Source of the DNA: Aliidiomarina shirensis
GTDB lineage: Bacteria; Pseudomonadota; Gammaproteobacteria; Enterobacterales; Alteromonadaceae
Direction: 5' to 3'
Assembly: GCF_003987345.1 (NCBI RefSeq)
Contig: NZ_PIPP01000003.1
Location: 248,001 to 312,000 of the forward strand
Length of the DNA: 64,000 bases
Made by a program: the position numbers and the translations under genes. Positions 36,197 to 44,969 of the stretch are shown in pieces (positions within the stretch are counted from its first letter, which is position 1; each line of letters starts with the position of its first letter). Under the pieces are notes generated by a model, which was given only the letters and a program-made list of their open reading frames with translations, had not been told where the DNA came from and searched no databases.

Positions 36197-38032
36197 ATGT
36201 CTAAAGCTATTGAAAAAATTCGCAATATCGCAATTATCGCGCACGTTGACCATGGTAAAACTACGTTGGTTGATAAGCTTCTGCAACAATCTGGCACTTT
36301 AGAGAGCCGGGGCGAACAGCAAGAACGTATCATGGATTCGAACGATCTTGAAAAAGAGCGCGGAATTACCATTCTCGCAAAAAACACTGCAATCAACTGG
36401 GGCGATTACCACATCAACATCCTGGACACTCCAGGACACGCTGATTTCGGCGGTGAAGTAGAGCGCGTACTTTCAATGGCCGATTCTGTATTGCTTTTGG
36501 TTGATGCCGTAGATGGCCCGATGCCACAAACTCGCTTCGTAACGCAAAAAGCGTTCTCACACGGTTTGCATCCTATTTTGGTTGTGAACAAAGTTGACCG
36601 CCCCGGCGCACGTGTTGATTGGGTTGTGGATCAAATCTTCGATTTGTTCGTAAACCTTGGCGCTACCGACGAGCAGTTAGATTTCCCAATCGTTTACGCT
36701 TCTGCGTTAAACGGTTTTGCCTCACTTGATTCTGAAGTGAAAAGCGGCAACATGGACCCGTTGTTTGAAACCATCGTGCGCGAAGTTGCGCCACCGGTTG
36801 CCGAAATTGATGGCACGCTACAATTACAAATTTCACAGCTTGATTACTCAAGCTACCTTGGCGTTATCGGTATTGGCCGAATTCGCCGTGGTACCGTGCG
36901 CCCGAACCAACAAGTAACCGTTGTAGGTGCTGATGGTTCTACGCGTAGTGGTAAAATTGGTAAAGTATTTGGTTATTTAGGTTTGGATCGCATGGAAGTT
37001 GATTCTTCGCATGCAGGTGATATTTGTGCAATTACCGGTTTAGGTGAATTAAAAATCTCCGATACCGTTTGTGCAGTTGGCCATAACGATCCATTGCCAC
37101 CACTTACCGTTGATGAACCAACGGTAACCATGACATTCCAAGTAAACACCTCGCCGTTTGCTGGTAAAGAAGGTAAGTATGTTACTTCTCGCCAGATTCT
37201 TGAACGTTTACAAAAAGAATTAGTTCACAACGTTGCGTTGCGTGTTGAAGAAACGGCTGACCCGGATAAATTCCGTGTATCAGGCCGTGGTGAATTGCAC
37301 TTAGGTGTATTGATCGAAAACATGCGCCGTGAAGGTTTTGAATTAGCGGTTTCGCGTCCTGAAGTTATCATCAAGTATGAAAACGACGTAAAAATGGAAC
37401 CCTATGAAACCTTAACCGTTGATGTTGAAGAACAGCATCAGGGTTCTGTAATGGAAGCGTTAGGCCTGCGTAAAGCAGAAATGACCGATATGCAGCAAGA
37501 TGGCAAAGGCCGTACGCGTATCGATTTCATCGTTCCTAGCCGTGGCTTAATTGGTTTCCAAACTGAGTTCATGACACTCACTTCAGGTACTGGTTTGGTA
37601 TACCACGCATTTGATCATTACGGCCCGCACAAAGGTGGCAAAATTGGCCAACGTGTTAACGGTGTATTGATTTCAAACGCGCAAGGTAAAGCATTGGCAT
37701 ACGCCCTGTTCAACATTCAAGAACGTGGCCGTTTGTTCGCTTCGCACGCTGATGAAGTTTATGAAGGCCAAATCATTGGTATTCATAATCGTTCAAACGA
37801 TTTAACCGTAAACTGTTTGAAAGGTAAGCAGCTTACGAACATTCGTGCAGCGGGTACCGATGAAGCGTTAACGCTTACGCCACCAATCAGAATGTCGCTT
37901 GAGCGCGCGCTTGAGTTCATCGATAACGATGAATTGGTAGAAGTAACGCCAAAGTCAATTCGTGTTCGCAAGAAATTCCTAACCGAGAATGAGCGTAAGC
38001 GCCATTCACGTACAGGTGGCGAAGAAGCGTAA
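36197..38032 (+). CDS. typA: Ribosome-associated GTPase BipA/TypA
   Basis: A 611-residue translational GTPase. Motifs: G1 [10 protein letters not shown] near residue 16, switch region [10 protein letters not shown]3 DTPGHADF and G4 NKVDRPGA, followed by domain II, the EF-G-like domains and the BipA-specific C-terminal domain ending with RVRKKFL. Length matches the E. coli protein (607). BipA helps assemble the 50S subunit and is needed at low temperature and under stress. It is divergent from the glnA/dsbA side, a neighbourhood shared with E. coli (typA next to glnA). Confidence 0.96.
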   Translation: MSKAIEKIRNIAIIAHVDHGKTTLVDKLLQQSGTLESRGEQQERIMDSNDLEKERGITILAKNTAINWGDYHINILDTPGHADFGGEVERVLSMADSVLLLVDAVDGPMPQTRFVTQKAFSHGLHPILVVNKVDRPGARVDWVVDQIFDLFVNLGATDEQLDFPIVYASALNGFASLDSEVKSGNMDPLFETIVREVAPPVAEIDGTLQLQISQLDYSSYLGVIGIGRIRRGTVRPNQQVTVVGADGSTRSGKIGKVFGYLGLDRMEVDSSHAGDICAITGLGELKISDTVCAVGHNDPLPPLTVDEPTVTMTFQVNTSPFAGKEGKYVTSRQILERLQKELVHNVALRVEETADPDKFRVSGRGELHLGVLIENMRREGFELAVSRPEVIIKYENDVKMEPYETLTVDVEEQHQGSVMEALGLRKAEMTDMQQDGKGRTRIDFIVPSRGLIGFQTEFMTLTSGTGLVYHAFDHYGPHKGGKIGQRVNGVLISNAQGKALAYALFNIQERGRLFASHADEVYEGQIIGIHNRSNDLTVNCLKGKQLTNIRAAGTDEALTLTPPIRMSLERALEFIDNDELVEVTPKSIRVRKKFLTENERKRHSRTGGEEA

Positions 38033-38102
38033 GCTTCTTCTCTGGCGAACGGAGCGTAAGCTTTCTTTGGGAAGGTTGAGACTTCGTTAAAGCAGTAAAC
38101 GC

Positions 38103-38137
38103 AAAAGCCCCAGCTTGTTTCCAAGCTGGGGCTTTTT
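38103..38137. terminator. Bidirectional terminator after typA
   Basis: AAAAGCCCCAGCTTG and CAAGCTGGGGCTTTT form a 15-base stem with a four-base loop and A/T flanks on both sides. It ends typA and the convergent trhA gene. Confidence 0.88.
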
Positions 38138-38165
38138 AATGTCGGGCTAATACCGCCAAATCACT

Positions 38166-38810
38166 TTACGGTAAAATCACACCGTAAATCACTGCAAAGA
38201 AATGCACCACACTAGCCGCTAATACGAATACATGCCAAATCGCATGGTGGTACACCATTTGTTTACGCACATAAAAGATAACGCCAAAGGAATACAGCAA
38301 ACCACCTGCGAGCAGCAGCGAGAGGCCAATCGTGTTTACATGCTCAAGCATCGGCTTCACCGCTACCAAAGCCATCCAGCCTAGCCCTAGATATAGGGTT
38401 AACGATAGCCACTTAATACGCTCTTTCTTCATGGTTTCTAGGAATACACCACCAATCGCGATGCTCCAGATAATAATAAAGAGCGGCCAGCCCCAAGATT
38501 CACGCAGATTCACGAGTAAGAACGGTGTGTATGTGCCTGCTATCAATAGGAAAATAGCCGCATGATCCATGAGCTGGAAGAATCGTTTAGCGCGCTCGTT
38601 GGTAATGGCGTGATAAAGCGTAGAGGCGGAATATAACAAGATGATGGAGGCACCGTAGATAGATACGCTCACAATATGCCATACATCGCCATATTCTACG
38701 GAGAGCCACAGCATCACGATTAAGCCCACAATACCTAGTATGGCGCCGAAGCCGTGGCTTACGGCATTCGCTATTTCTTCACCTAGCGAGTAGTTCTTCG
38801 CGGAACTCAT
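38166..38810 (-). CDS. trhA: Hemolysin III family (PAQR-type) membrane protein
   Basis: I use the ATG at 38810 with GAGG five bases before it (214 residues); the GTG at 38816 is two codons upstream. Seven hydrophobic segments are visible. Diagnostic features are EEIANAVSHGFGAILG at the N-terminus (metal-binding His), YSASTLYHAI near residue 75 and HHAIWHVFVLAASVVHFFAV near the end. The family (YqfA/TrhA) shares the PAQR fold and affects membrane lipid balance; the hemolysin name is historical. The transposon end lies 118 bases upstream of this start. Confidence 0.9.
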   Translation of the reverse strand: MSSAKNYSLGEEIANAVSHGFGAILGIVGLIVMLWLSVEYGDVWHIVSVSIYGASIILLYSASTLYHAITNERAKRFFQLMDHAAIFLLIAGTYTPFLLVNLRESWGWPLFIIIWSIAIGGVFLETMKKERIKWLSLTLYLGLGWMALVAVKPMLEHVNTIGLSLLLAGGLLYSFGVIFYVRKQMVYHHAIWHVFVLAASVVHFFAVIYGVILP

Positions 38811-38928
38811 ATACACCTCATTTACATCAAATCGGTAAATTCATTAGGTTACTATTAAAACACATTCAGCGAACACGTGTAAGCTTAATTATTCACAGAA
38901 GATCCGTAAACCGCCATAATAAATTGAA

Positions 38929-38979
38929 TGTGAGATCTAGGTTCACTGACCTTATGTCCAAATGCGTGAACCTCTCGCC
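38929..38979 (+). repeat. Left transposon end with TnsB-type repeats
   Basis: The end begins TGTGAGATCTAGG. Internal repeats are TGACCTTATGTCC (38947-38959) and TGAACCTCTCGCC (38967-38979), spaced 20 bases, resembling the repeats at the right end. They are presumed TnsB-binding sites. Confidence 0.68.
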
Positions 38980-39228
38980 GAACATGGCCTGTATTTAAAT
39001 GATGTACCCATCTACCACGCCTCAATACTATTCGTTGTTTGCGGGTTGTTGCAAGTGTGTTAGATGGAAAAATCACTGCAATTCTGCTCTATATATTTTA
39101 TGCAGAGGATCTGCGCTTACCTAGCCGAACAGCTACATAGGGTTAGCCTCAATACGACAGACTTAACTATGCAATGTAAAGTTATGATTATAGTCTATGA
39201 TTACAGAAAACAACGAGAACCAAAGTTT

Positions 39229-39507
39229 ATGCCATATTGTCACACTGCATTTCAAAATGTACCGCCAGACCAAGTGGAAGAAATCCTGTCCACTTTAACC
39301 AAGGAGCAATTTATTGGAGGTCGTGCTGCCTATATATTAGACGATGGGAGCTATTCAATTGATGCGGGGCAAAACGACATACGCGCCATTTACTATGCCG
39401 AAGAGTCGACCATAAAATTCTTCTGTCGATATGAACGAGAAATCGCATTCTACGACAAAAAACTCAAATTTTTTGCGGAAAATCACAGTATTCATACAAC
39501 CCTCTAA
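39229..39507 (+). CDS. Hypothetical protein, first cargo gene
   Basis: The frame is open from 39064 to 39507 (147 codons), but no ribosome site supports the first ATG, and the first 40 codons lie close to the transposon end with unusual content. I place the start at the ATG at 39229 (MPYCHTAFQNVPPDQ), giving 92 residues; the ATG at 39184 is another choice. The product has an N-terminal helix with VEEILSTLTKEQF and an AYILDDGSYSID strand segment, and no signal peptide or membrane segment. I do not recognise it. Real coding is likely but not certain. Confidence 0.45.
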   Translation: MPYCHTAFQNVPPDQVEEILSTLTKEQFIGGRAAYILDDGSYSIDAGQNDIRAIYYAEESTIKFFCRYEREIAFYDKKLKFFAENHSIHTTL

Positions 39508-40114
39508 CTAACCTCACCTAAATATTGAAGAACAGATCTTTCTTGAGGCCGAAAACTGTCCATAGCCAGCTCCGGCAAGCTTTACTATGATGGTAAGAAA
39601 GATTTCATAATCCACCAAGCCGAAACGCGACTAAGGATACGACATGGTGACTAGTAATTTTGGCGTACTTGAACTAGCCGAAAAAGTTCAGCGTGATAAC
39701 TAGATTGGGGCGCTATGCCAAGAGCTATTGCGTTAAGAGTCGACGCTTTATGGGAAAAGTGCTCTTTGTCCTGAATGCATTGAACGTATTATGCCTGATG
39801 GAAAAAAAACTTGGTCAATGACGAAATGGAAAATTTATTGAAGTAGCTTGCGTTGAGTGACTCCGATTGAGTGTGTGAGAAGCAACCCAACACCACTCAT
39901 TAGTTAAGCGGTAGGCCTAGATCTCTCTTTAAGAAGTGTCTATGGATACAGGTTCCGAGTTCCTCTATAACTGTTTCATTTGGTGTAGCCTAATGTGGCG
40001 GATTATGGCGTACTGGATTTTGGAGTAAATTTATCACGAGGCATACTGATCTTGGGTAAGTACTATTGTTTATTAAGCCAACTGTAATGGCTAGTCGGCT
40101 ACAAGGAATTTTAT
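39508..40114. other. Intergenic stretch with a decayed gene
   Basis: Between the first cargo gene and the gene at 40115. It holds the stop-interrupted frame at 39644-39841 and otherwise nothing that I can assign; it looks like scar tissue from earlier gene loss inside the transposon. Confidence 0.5.
39644..39841 (+). pseudogene. Short gene remnant with two internal stops
   Basis: One frame reads MVTSNFGVLELAEKVQRDN, a TAG at 39701, IGALCQELLR, a TAA at 39734, then ESTLYGKSALCPECIERIM and a further 14 codons to TGA at 39841. The three parts stay in one frame and have protein-like composition, including a CPEC metal-type motif. This fits a recently decayed small gene. Family unknown. Confidence 0.4.
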
Positions 40115-41023
40115 ATGGGAAGGTCAGATTTCGAGAGTCAGCAATATAAACTGTACCTTGAATCCCCCTATTTATCCCACTTGTCAAATGAAGAGCTCTT
40201 CGAAAGGGAAAGGCATCTAATGGAGGCTTGGACGACCTTGGGCACTCAAGGGAAAATATCATTCGGTAAGCCTGAAAAGCATCGAGGAAATTTTAGGTTA
40301 ATTGTTAGTCTTATGCACACTAATTTTGAGAGTGCTATTCGAGGTTACCCAAAGGCGCCAAAGTGGGTTGATGCCGCTTTGCCGAAAACTAAAAATATAA
40401 ACCAGAATAGACTTCAGAGGATGAATGCTCTTTTGAGTAGATACGAAAGTTGCCTGTTTAAGTTTGGTCAGAGGGAGTTTCTTGAGCAATTATCTTTTAA
40501 AGTTTCTTTGGCTAGTTCATTTGACGATAAATCATTACACCCTGCCCAGCGTGATAATGAATTGAGCAGAGCCTATAAGCCGCATCCTAGTCTAGGTACC
40601 TCGCCATTTAACAGGGGCTCATATGAGAAACCGATTATGGAACGATATCGTGTAGATGCTAGTTTTGACTACTACGTTTTTTGTTTGTCGAGAAGAGCAG
40701 ATTTGCGAATGTTTGGGGATTTTGGCGCTGACGCAGTATTAATTATTAAGAATAAGCAAGCTTTACAGCAGGGGCTCAAGCGTAAGCTAGAGAAAGAACT
40801 CAAATTATCGAGAATACTGAGCGCCCCTGTCTCTTATTATGACGATATTCGCGATGCACCTTCAGGACTAGAGCCTCCCGAGCTCGCTAAGCATTTCAGA
40901 TTTTTTTATCAACAAGAGTATAGAATCGCTTTTATACCTCAAATATCAGGAGCTCGCCTTAATGAACACTTCTTTTTTGAGTTACCCGAACTTCGTGAAT
41001 CGACTGAGCTAGTGATATTCTAA
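40115..41023 (+). CDS. Hypothetical cargo protein
   Basis: A 302-residue protein; AAGGAA lies eight bases before the ATG. It is soluble by appearance. The first 100 residues are helical (LSHLSNEELFERERHLMEA), while the C-terminal half reads DYYVFCLSRRADLRMFGDFG, then ADAVLIIKNKQALQQ, then HFRFFYQQEYRIAFIP. The pattern of a conserved Cys-Leu-Ser strand, a phenylalanine-rich FGDFGADA turn and a late QQEYRIAF distantly recalls DUF2971-type proteins, but I cannot confirm this. It is the first gene after the decayed region and is followed by 258 empty bases. Confidence 0.62.
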   Translation: MGRSDFESQQYKLYLESPYLSHLSNEELFERERHLMEAWTTLGTQGKISFGKPEKHRGNFRLIVSLMHTNFESAIRGYPKAPKWVDAALPKTKNINQNRLQRMNALLSRYESCLFKFGQREFLEQLSFKVSLASSFDDKSLHPAQRDNELSRAYKPHPSLGTSPFNRGSYEKPIMERYRVDASFDYYVFCLSRRADLRMFGDFGADAVLIIKNKQALQQGLKRKLEKELKLSRILSAPVSYYDDIRDAPSGLEPPELAKHFRFFYQQEYRIAFIPQISGARLNEHFFFELPELRESTELVIF

Positions 41024-41281
41024 TAAAAACCTACATACTAGCGACTATTCCTGACTTAGAGGTTTGGGGACTATAAACTAGTTGATGCTCCAGCTAGTCA
41101 AGAGGTACTTATATCTCTCGTGGGTTAGCAATTAAAAGTCTTGCTCACAATGTGTCATACCCATGTATTTCTATGGAGCTTCTTTTATTTAGATGCCTGT
41201 AAATATGATGTCATTTGTGGTGTTTTATTATTTAAGCTAAACCTTATAAAACGCGATCTTTGTATAGCGAAAAAGTAGAGG

Positions 41282-41761
41282 ATGGACTTTGAAGCCCCCT
41301 ATGAAGGCAAAAAATCAAATGGAATTTACGATTATTTAAGCCTTGCTTCCGATACTAAGCACCAAGGAGCTGAGGCAGTTAAAGATAGTAAGTCTGACGA
41401 TGCTTGGTACTTTTTTTACCAGCGACAAGCAGCTTACGCGAAGTATGCTAATTCGATTTTCAGTATGCCCACAGAGAAGCAAGCTCTATCGCTAATCTCT
41501 AGTGTCAATAAATCACTTGGCAATGTTCTTCGGAATGAGGATAAGTATAGGCTGGCTCCTCGCCACATTATCTATTGGTATGCTTGGAGGGAAGTGTCTC
41601 GCCGAGCTAATAAGTCCATGAAAACGAGCCTAAACTCGTATTTCAATCGTTGTAAATTCGAAGGTACTCAACTTGCGAATGCTCAGCGATTGGTTACAGA
41701 TGAGTCGAGAGGATACCCAGACTTTTCGAGAATCCAAGCTGTTATTTCTGGGTGGAGCTAG
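41282..41761 (+). CDS. Hypothetical cargo protein, first of a pair
   Basis: A 159-residue protein. An in-frame stop at 41276 forces the start to the ATG at 41282 or later, although AGAGG there is too close to the ATG to act as a normal ribosome site. The sequence is rich in Tyr and Lys, helical, and has LAPRHIIYWYAWREVSRRAN near residue 100. No signal or membrane segment. The next gene begins three bases after its stop, so the two form an operon. Family not recognised. Confidence 0.55.
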   Translation: MDFEAPYEGKKSNGIYDYLSLASDTKHQGAEAVKDSKSDDAWYFFYQRQAAYAKYANSIFSMPTEKQALSLISSVNKSLGNVLRNEDKYRLAPRHIIYWYAWREVSRRANKSMKTSLNSYFNRCKFEGTQLANAQRLVTDESRGYPDFSRIQAVISGWS

Positions 41762-41764
41762 TGT

Positions 41765-42217
41765 ATGCGTAACATGCAGAAAGCGCAGTTAGTTAATGCG
41801 GTGTCTCAAGTGTGGACACCTGATCAGTTAGCAGGTCAGTGTATCGCTGTTAATATGAAGTGCTTGGATACTGCAAAAAACATCTTTGAGGGGGATATTG
41901 AGTTAGTGCTTGGAAGGGTGATAATTAGCGAAGATGAAATTTTCTCGTTCGAGCCCGACGTTGTAAGACACCATCATGGGGACGATCGTCCCCGAGTAAA
42001 TGTACACTGCTGGCTCCGCTGTCCTTCTGATGAGTTCATTATTGATCTGACGCTAGTTCCTACGCTTCGAGACAAAAACGGATTCGATGATAGCTTTATT
42101 CCTGAGGGCTATGTTTTTCTGAGTGGACGGTCTGGTGAGCAACTGGGAATTTCTCATGTTGCTGTGCTTTCAGGTCAAGCGGCTTATGATTACGTGCACG
42201 CGCATTTTGTACGCTGA
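41765..42217 (+). CDS. Hypothetical cargo protein, second of a pair
   Basis: A 150-residue protein starting three bases after the previous stop, with GGAG before the ATG. It contains the segment DVVRHHHGDDRPRVNVHCWL, with a His-His-His-Gly-Asp-Asp cluster that could bind metal, and EFIIDLTLVPTLRDKNGFDD downstream. Mixed alpha/beta, soluble. I do not recognise the family. Tight spacing suggests that the two products act together. Confidence 0.6.
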   Translation: MRNMQKAQLVNAVSQVWTPDQLAGQCIAVNMKCLDTAKNIFEGDIELVLGRVIISEDEIFSFEPDVVRHHHGDDRPRVNVHCWLRCPSDEFIIDLTLVPTLRDKNGFDDSFIPEGYVFLSGRSGEQLGISHVAVLSGQAAYDYVHAHFVR

Positions 42218-42237
42218 GGCGTGGCGCAAAGGTTATA

Positions 42238-42390
42238 TCAAGCAGGCTCAGTCAAGTCGTCATGATCTTCACAAGTGATGTCGTTTTTTAAGGTATTCGC
42301 GAGCGTTTCAGCGGTTGAATAGCCCTGAATATTCACTTGGTTCACTGCTTCTTGTTTAAACGCAGTGGAATAACGAACACGTTTACTCAT
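42238..42390 (-). pseudogene. IS3-family transposase OrfA remnant
   Basis: A 50-codon frame beginning MSKRVRYSTAFKQEAVNQV and continuing GYSTAETLAN. This is the N-terminal helix of IS3-family OrfA transposases, which normally continue with a full helix-turn-helix and about 50 more residues; here the similarity is lost after about residue 32 and the frame ends. No OrfB and no inverted repeats are found next to it, so it is a truncated insertion-sequence remnant inside the transposon cargo. Confidence 0.65.
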
Positions 42391-42444
42391 GACTTCCTCT
42401 GATGGTCATATTGAAATTTTTAACATAAAAGGTGTCTATAAATC

Positions 42445-43233
42445 TCAGGCCTTACCAGTTGTCATAAAGTTCAGGGAAGGGCTGGACAAGTACAGGCTAT
42501 TACGTGCTTCCATGTCGGATTGGCATTCGGTTTGGCAAAGCAACCAAAATAGCCACATAAGGATTATCGCTAGAATCCCGATCGTTGGGATGACGAAAAT
42601 ATCGTACTTATCAAGAAGCCATTGCTTCCTCTGGCTAGGCTTAATGAGATGCTGATAGTGATGAAGTATGGATTGCAGATTGCGATACCTTTCATACTTG
42701 CTCTTAAAAACACTTGGCCCAATGAGAGCGGTAGCGAATGTTCCTGAAGTATTATTTGTGTCCACTCTGAATTTATCGTAAATCTCTCTAAGCTCTTTCT
42801 CCGCGTTTAAATGAGCATCTAGTTGCTTTGTTAAGCGGGTTGCTTTGTAGTTTCTATTCGCTTTATCTCGATTTATCGCAGCCAAGTAGAGTGCGCCGCT
42901 GCATAATAGTGAAACTGTGACAACAATTAATAAGCGGACGGTGTTGGTAGGAGTTGCTTCGACCCCTAGGATGCCAAGTTGAGCTAGAAAAGCTTCACCA
43001 AAGACAAAAATCTGGATGATGCTCAATGCTGATATGGAAAAAAATGCTCGCTTCATTGATATGGTGGCATGTCCTTGCCAATCTGAAAATAATGAGCCAA
43101 GGTCATTAATGTATGGGTTACCAAGGACGCCTTCCATAGTTCTCCTGTAGCTGTCCAATGTGTGTTCGGCGTCATTAGCTTTAATGTAGTCCTTAAAGTC
43201 ACTGTTTAGCTGTGTTTTCTCTCTCTCATTCAT
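42445..43233 (-). CDS. Three-segment membrane protein of unknown function
   Basis: I start at the ATG at 43233 (262 residues; AAGGTGG some ten bases upstream); the frame continues to 43365, but the extra 44 residues look unrelated. Residues 1-60 are charged and helical (MNEREKTQLNSDFKDYIK). Two hydrophobic segments lie near residues 70-90 and 97-120, then a soluble helical part with KANRNYKATRLTKQLDAHLN, then a third segment at about 215-240. Membrane proteins with a cytoplasmic coiled region occur as effectors in defence islands, but I see no known effector domain. An IS remnant lies directly downstream. Confidence 0.6.
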   Translation of the reverse strand: MNEREKTQLNSDFKDYIKANDAEHTLDSYRRTMEGVLGNPYINDLGSLFSDWQGHATISMKRAFFSISALSIIQIFVFGEAFLAQLGILGVEATPTNTVRLLIVVTVSLLCSGALYLAAINRDKANRNYKATRLTKQLDAHLNAEKELREIYDKFRVDTNNTSGTFATALIGPSVFKSKYERYRNLQSILHHYQHLIKPSQRKQWLLDKYDIFVIPTIGILAIILMWLFWLLCQTECQSDMEARNSLYLSSPSLNFMTTGKA

Positions 43234-43970
43234 TTTGAGTAGCCCACCTTGTCCGTATAATCTTTTAGTTCGGTTCCGAAATGTATCTTTAGACCAGCTG
43301 CATTGATATGTTAAGAGCGCAATTAAGGCTGCGCAAGTATTACAAAAAAGTGGCACAGTTCGCACGAATTCAATTTGAGTAATGTTCAGTACAATAAATG
43401 GTTTACGAGCTTCATTCGTGAATCGAGGGTTCTAAGCGTCAGTTTCAGAGCAGCCGCATCATTGATCCACGCCTGACCCTCACCCTCGGGAAAAATTGAG
43501 CCTTACATTGGGTCCCAAAGAGTTTTTTTAATTCAACCTTAAACGGATTCCATCAACTCCTATGTAAAGCGAGCTATCACCTCCTCTACTTAGCTTCGAG
43601 TATAGAACCAAGTTTCTCGTACCATTTTCTTATCATGCATCACCTGCTCATATTACGTCCTAAGTTTATTAACTGGATTGAATAAGCTAGCATAGTAACT
43701 CTGTGTTCCTGTAAGCAATTGCGTGTAAATAGCGCTTTTATGGCAAAAATCGCTGTGTGCGTTTTAGTTAAGAATAGCGTTGAATTCTTTCAAGAGGCAC
43801 AGGCTTTAAATAAAGTGAATCCTATGAAACACGCAGAATGAAACGAAATAATAGTGCCAATGCTGCCAACTCTTGCCTGCCTATCAATTTAATGGAAATC
43901 TTACCGATGTTATGCTTCCATTCTTTGGGGAGAGGTCACCTATGGCCTCATTTTTAAGGAGAAACTGAAC
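43234..43970. other. Long intergenic stretch without a recognised gene
   Basis: About 740 bases between the membrane protein gene and the TIR-like gene. It is interrupted by stops in all frames, and a 33-codon frame at 43740 is too short to support. It should contain the promoter of the TIR-like gene; AAGGAG at 43956-43961 is that gene's ribosome site. Otherwise I see nothing in it. Confidence 0.5.
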
Positions 43971-44903
43971 TTGTTTAATCTTTTGATTTCTGGAGCCCAA
44001 GACACTTGGGAGGTAAATCCGACTAAGTTCTCAAGGGAAAGAATGGTTAGTAGGTATGAATATACAGTCCATGAATTAGCTGACCGCTATGGCGAGTTAA
44101 CAGAAGAAAATATTGGGAAGCTTAAGAGCTACCCATGTGTTTTTGGATATGAGGGGATGGATGGTTTCTTTCGTATCGGCTACATCATAGATATCCGTAT
44201 AAGAAGCAAGGAAGTTACCCTTTCCTACGAATTTGATCCGTTAATTCAGCCGCTACCTATGCAAAAATTAATTGAAAATAGGTTGGCATTCGATATCACG
44301 GATGAGTTTGAATTTAACCGCACGCATTGGGCACTAAAAGACGTTGATTTATTTCCGGAGTTAGTGCGGTGTGGCTTTATAACCCAAGAGTTGGCTAATG
44401 CCGCTACTAAACACAAGATGTCTTCATCCATTCTAGTACCGAGACATTCTTTAGTTCAGGGAAGCGTCTTTATAGTCCATGGCCATGATGAACTTTCCAA
44501 AACAGAAACTGCTAGGTTTGTTGAATCCCTAGGGCTCAATGCTGTCATTCTCCATGAACAAATCAATAGTAGTCAGACAATTATTGAAAAATTTGAGAAG
44601 CATGCTTCTGAGGCCGCATTTGCAATCGTATTGCTAACACCCGATGATGTCGGATATCCAAAGGATAGCCCAAACACCCCTAAATATCGGGCACGGCAAA
44701 ATGTAATATTCGAATTGGGATACTTCTGTGCCGCTCTATCAAGGCGTAAAATTTCTGTTCTTTTTAAGCCCGGAGTGGAAGTCCCGAATGACTTCTCTGG
44801 AGTCATTTACACTCCTATGGATGACGCTGGTGGCTGGAAGCTTAATCTTGCGAGAGAAATGAAAGCGTGCGGCTTGAACGTAGATTTGAATAAAGTGCTC
44901 TAA
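43971..44903 (+). CDS. TIR-like (PF10137-type) effector protein
   Basis: The start is TTG at 43971, with AAGGAG ten bases upstream. The 310-residue product has two parts. Residues 20-155 are an N-terminal domain of unknown type (SRYEYTVHELADRYGELTEE, SYPCVFGYEGMDGFFRIGYI). Residues 163-310 are a TIR-like nucleotide-binding domain of the class found as CBASS and Pycsar effectors: VFIVHGHDELSKTETARFVE, IVLLTPDDVGYPKD and ARQNVIFELGYF, where Glu-248 is the expected NADase residue. Proteins of this class degrade NAD during phage infection. The next gene, a DnaQ-like/FRG fusion, starts 66 bases on in the same direction, so the two probably work together; the partnership is inference. Confidence 0.82.
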   Translation: MFNLLISGAQDTWEVNPTKFSRERMVSRYEYTVHELADRYGELTEENIGKLKSYPCVFGYEGMDGFFRIGYIIDIRIRSKEVTLSYEFDPLIQPLPMQKLIENRLAFDITDEFEFNRTHWALKDVDLFPELVRCGFITQELANAATKHKMSSSILVPRHSLVQGSVFIVHGHDELSKTETARFVESLGLNAVILHEQINSSQTIIEKFEKHASEAAFAIVLLTPDDVGYPKDSPNTPKYRARQNVIFELGYFCAALSRRKISVLFKPGVEVPNDFSGVIYTPMDDAGGWKLNLAREMKACGLNVDLNKVL

Positions 44904-44969
44904 GAGCCTAATGCAGCACTGCTCACTACAAGGGCTTGATTGCCGCATTGTCACTGGGAGGTTTGAGAT

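Noticed and set aside
38878-38900. TGTAAGCTTAATTATTCACA as an alternative left end
   Set aside because: It shares only the first bases with the right side, and the internal repeats would be at the wrong distance from the end.
39677-39690. GAAAAAGTTCA near 39680 as a TnsB-type repeat
   Set aside because: A single isolated copy inside a decayed coding frame, far from either end.
43740-43841. A 33-codon frame beginning MAKIAVCVLVKN
   Set aside because: No ribosome site and too short to distinguish from chance.
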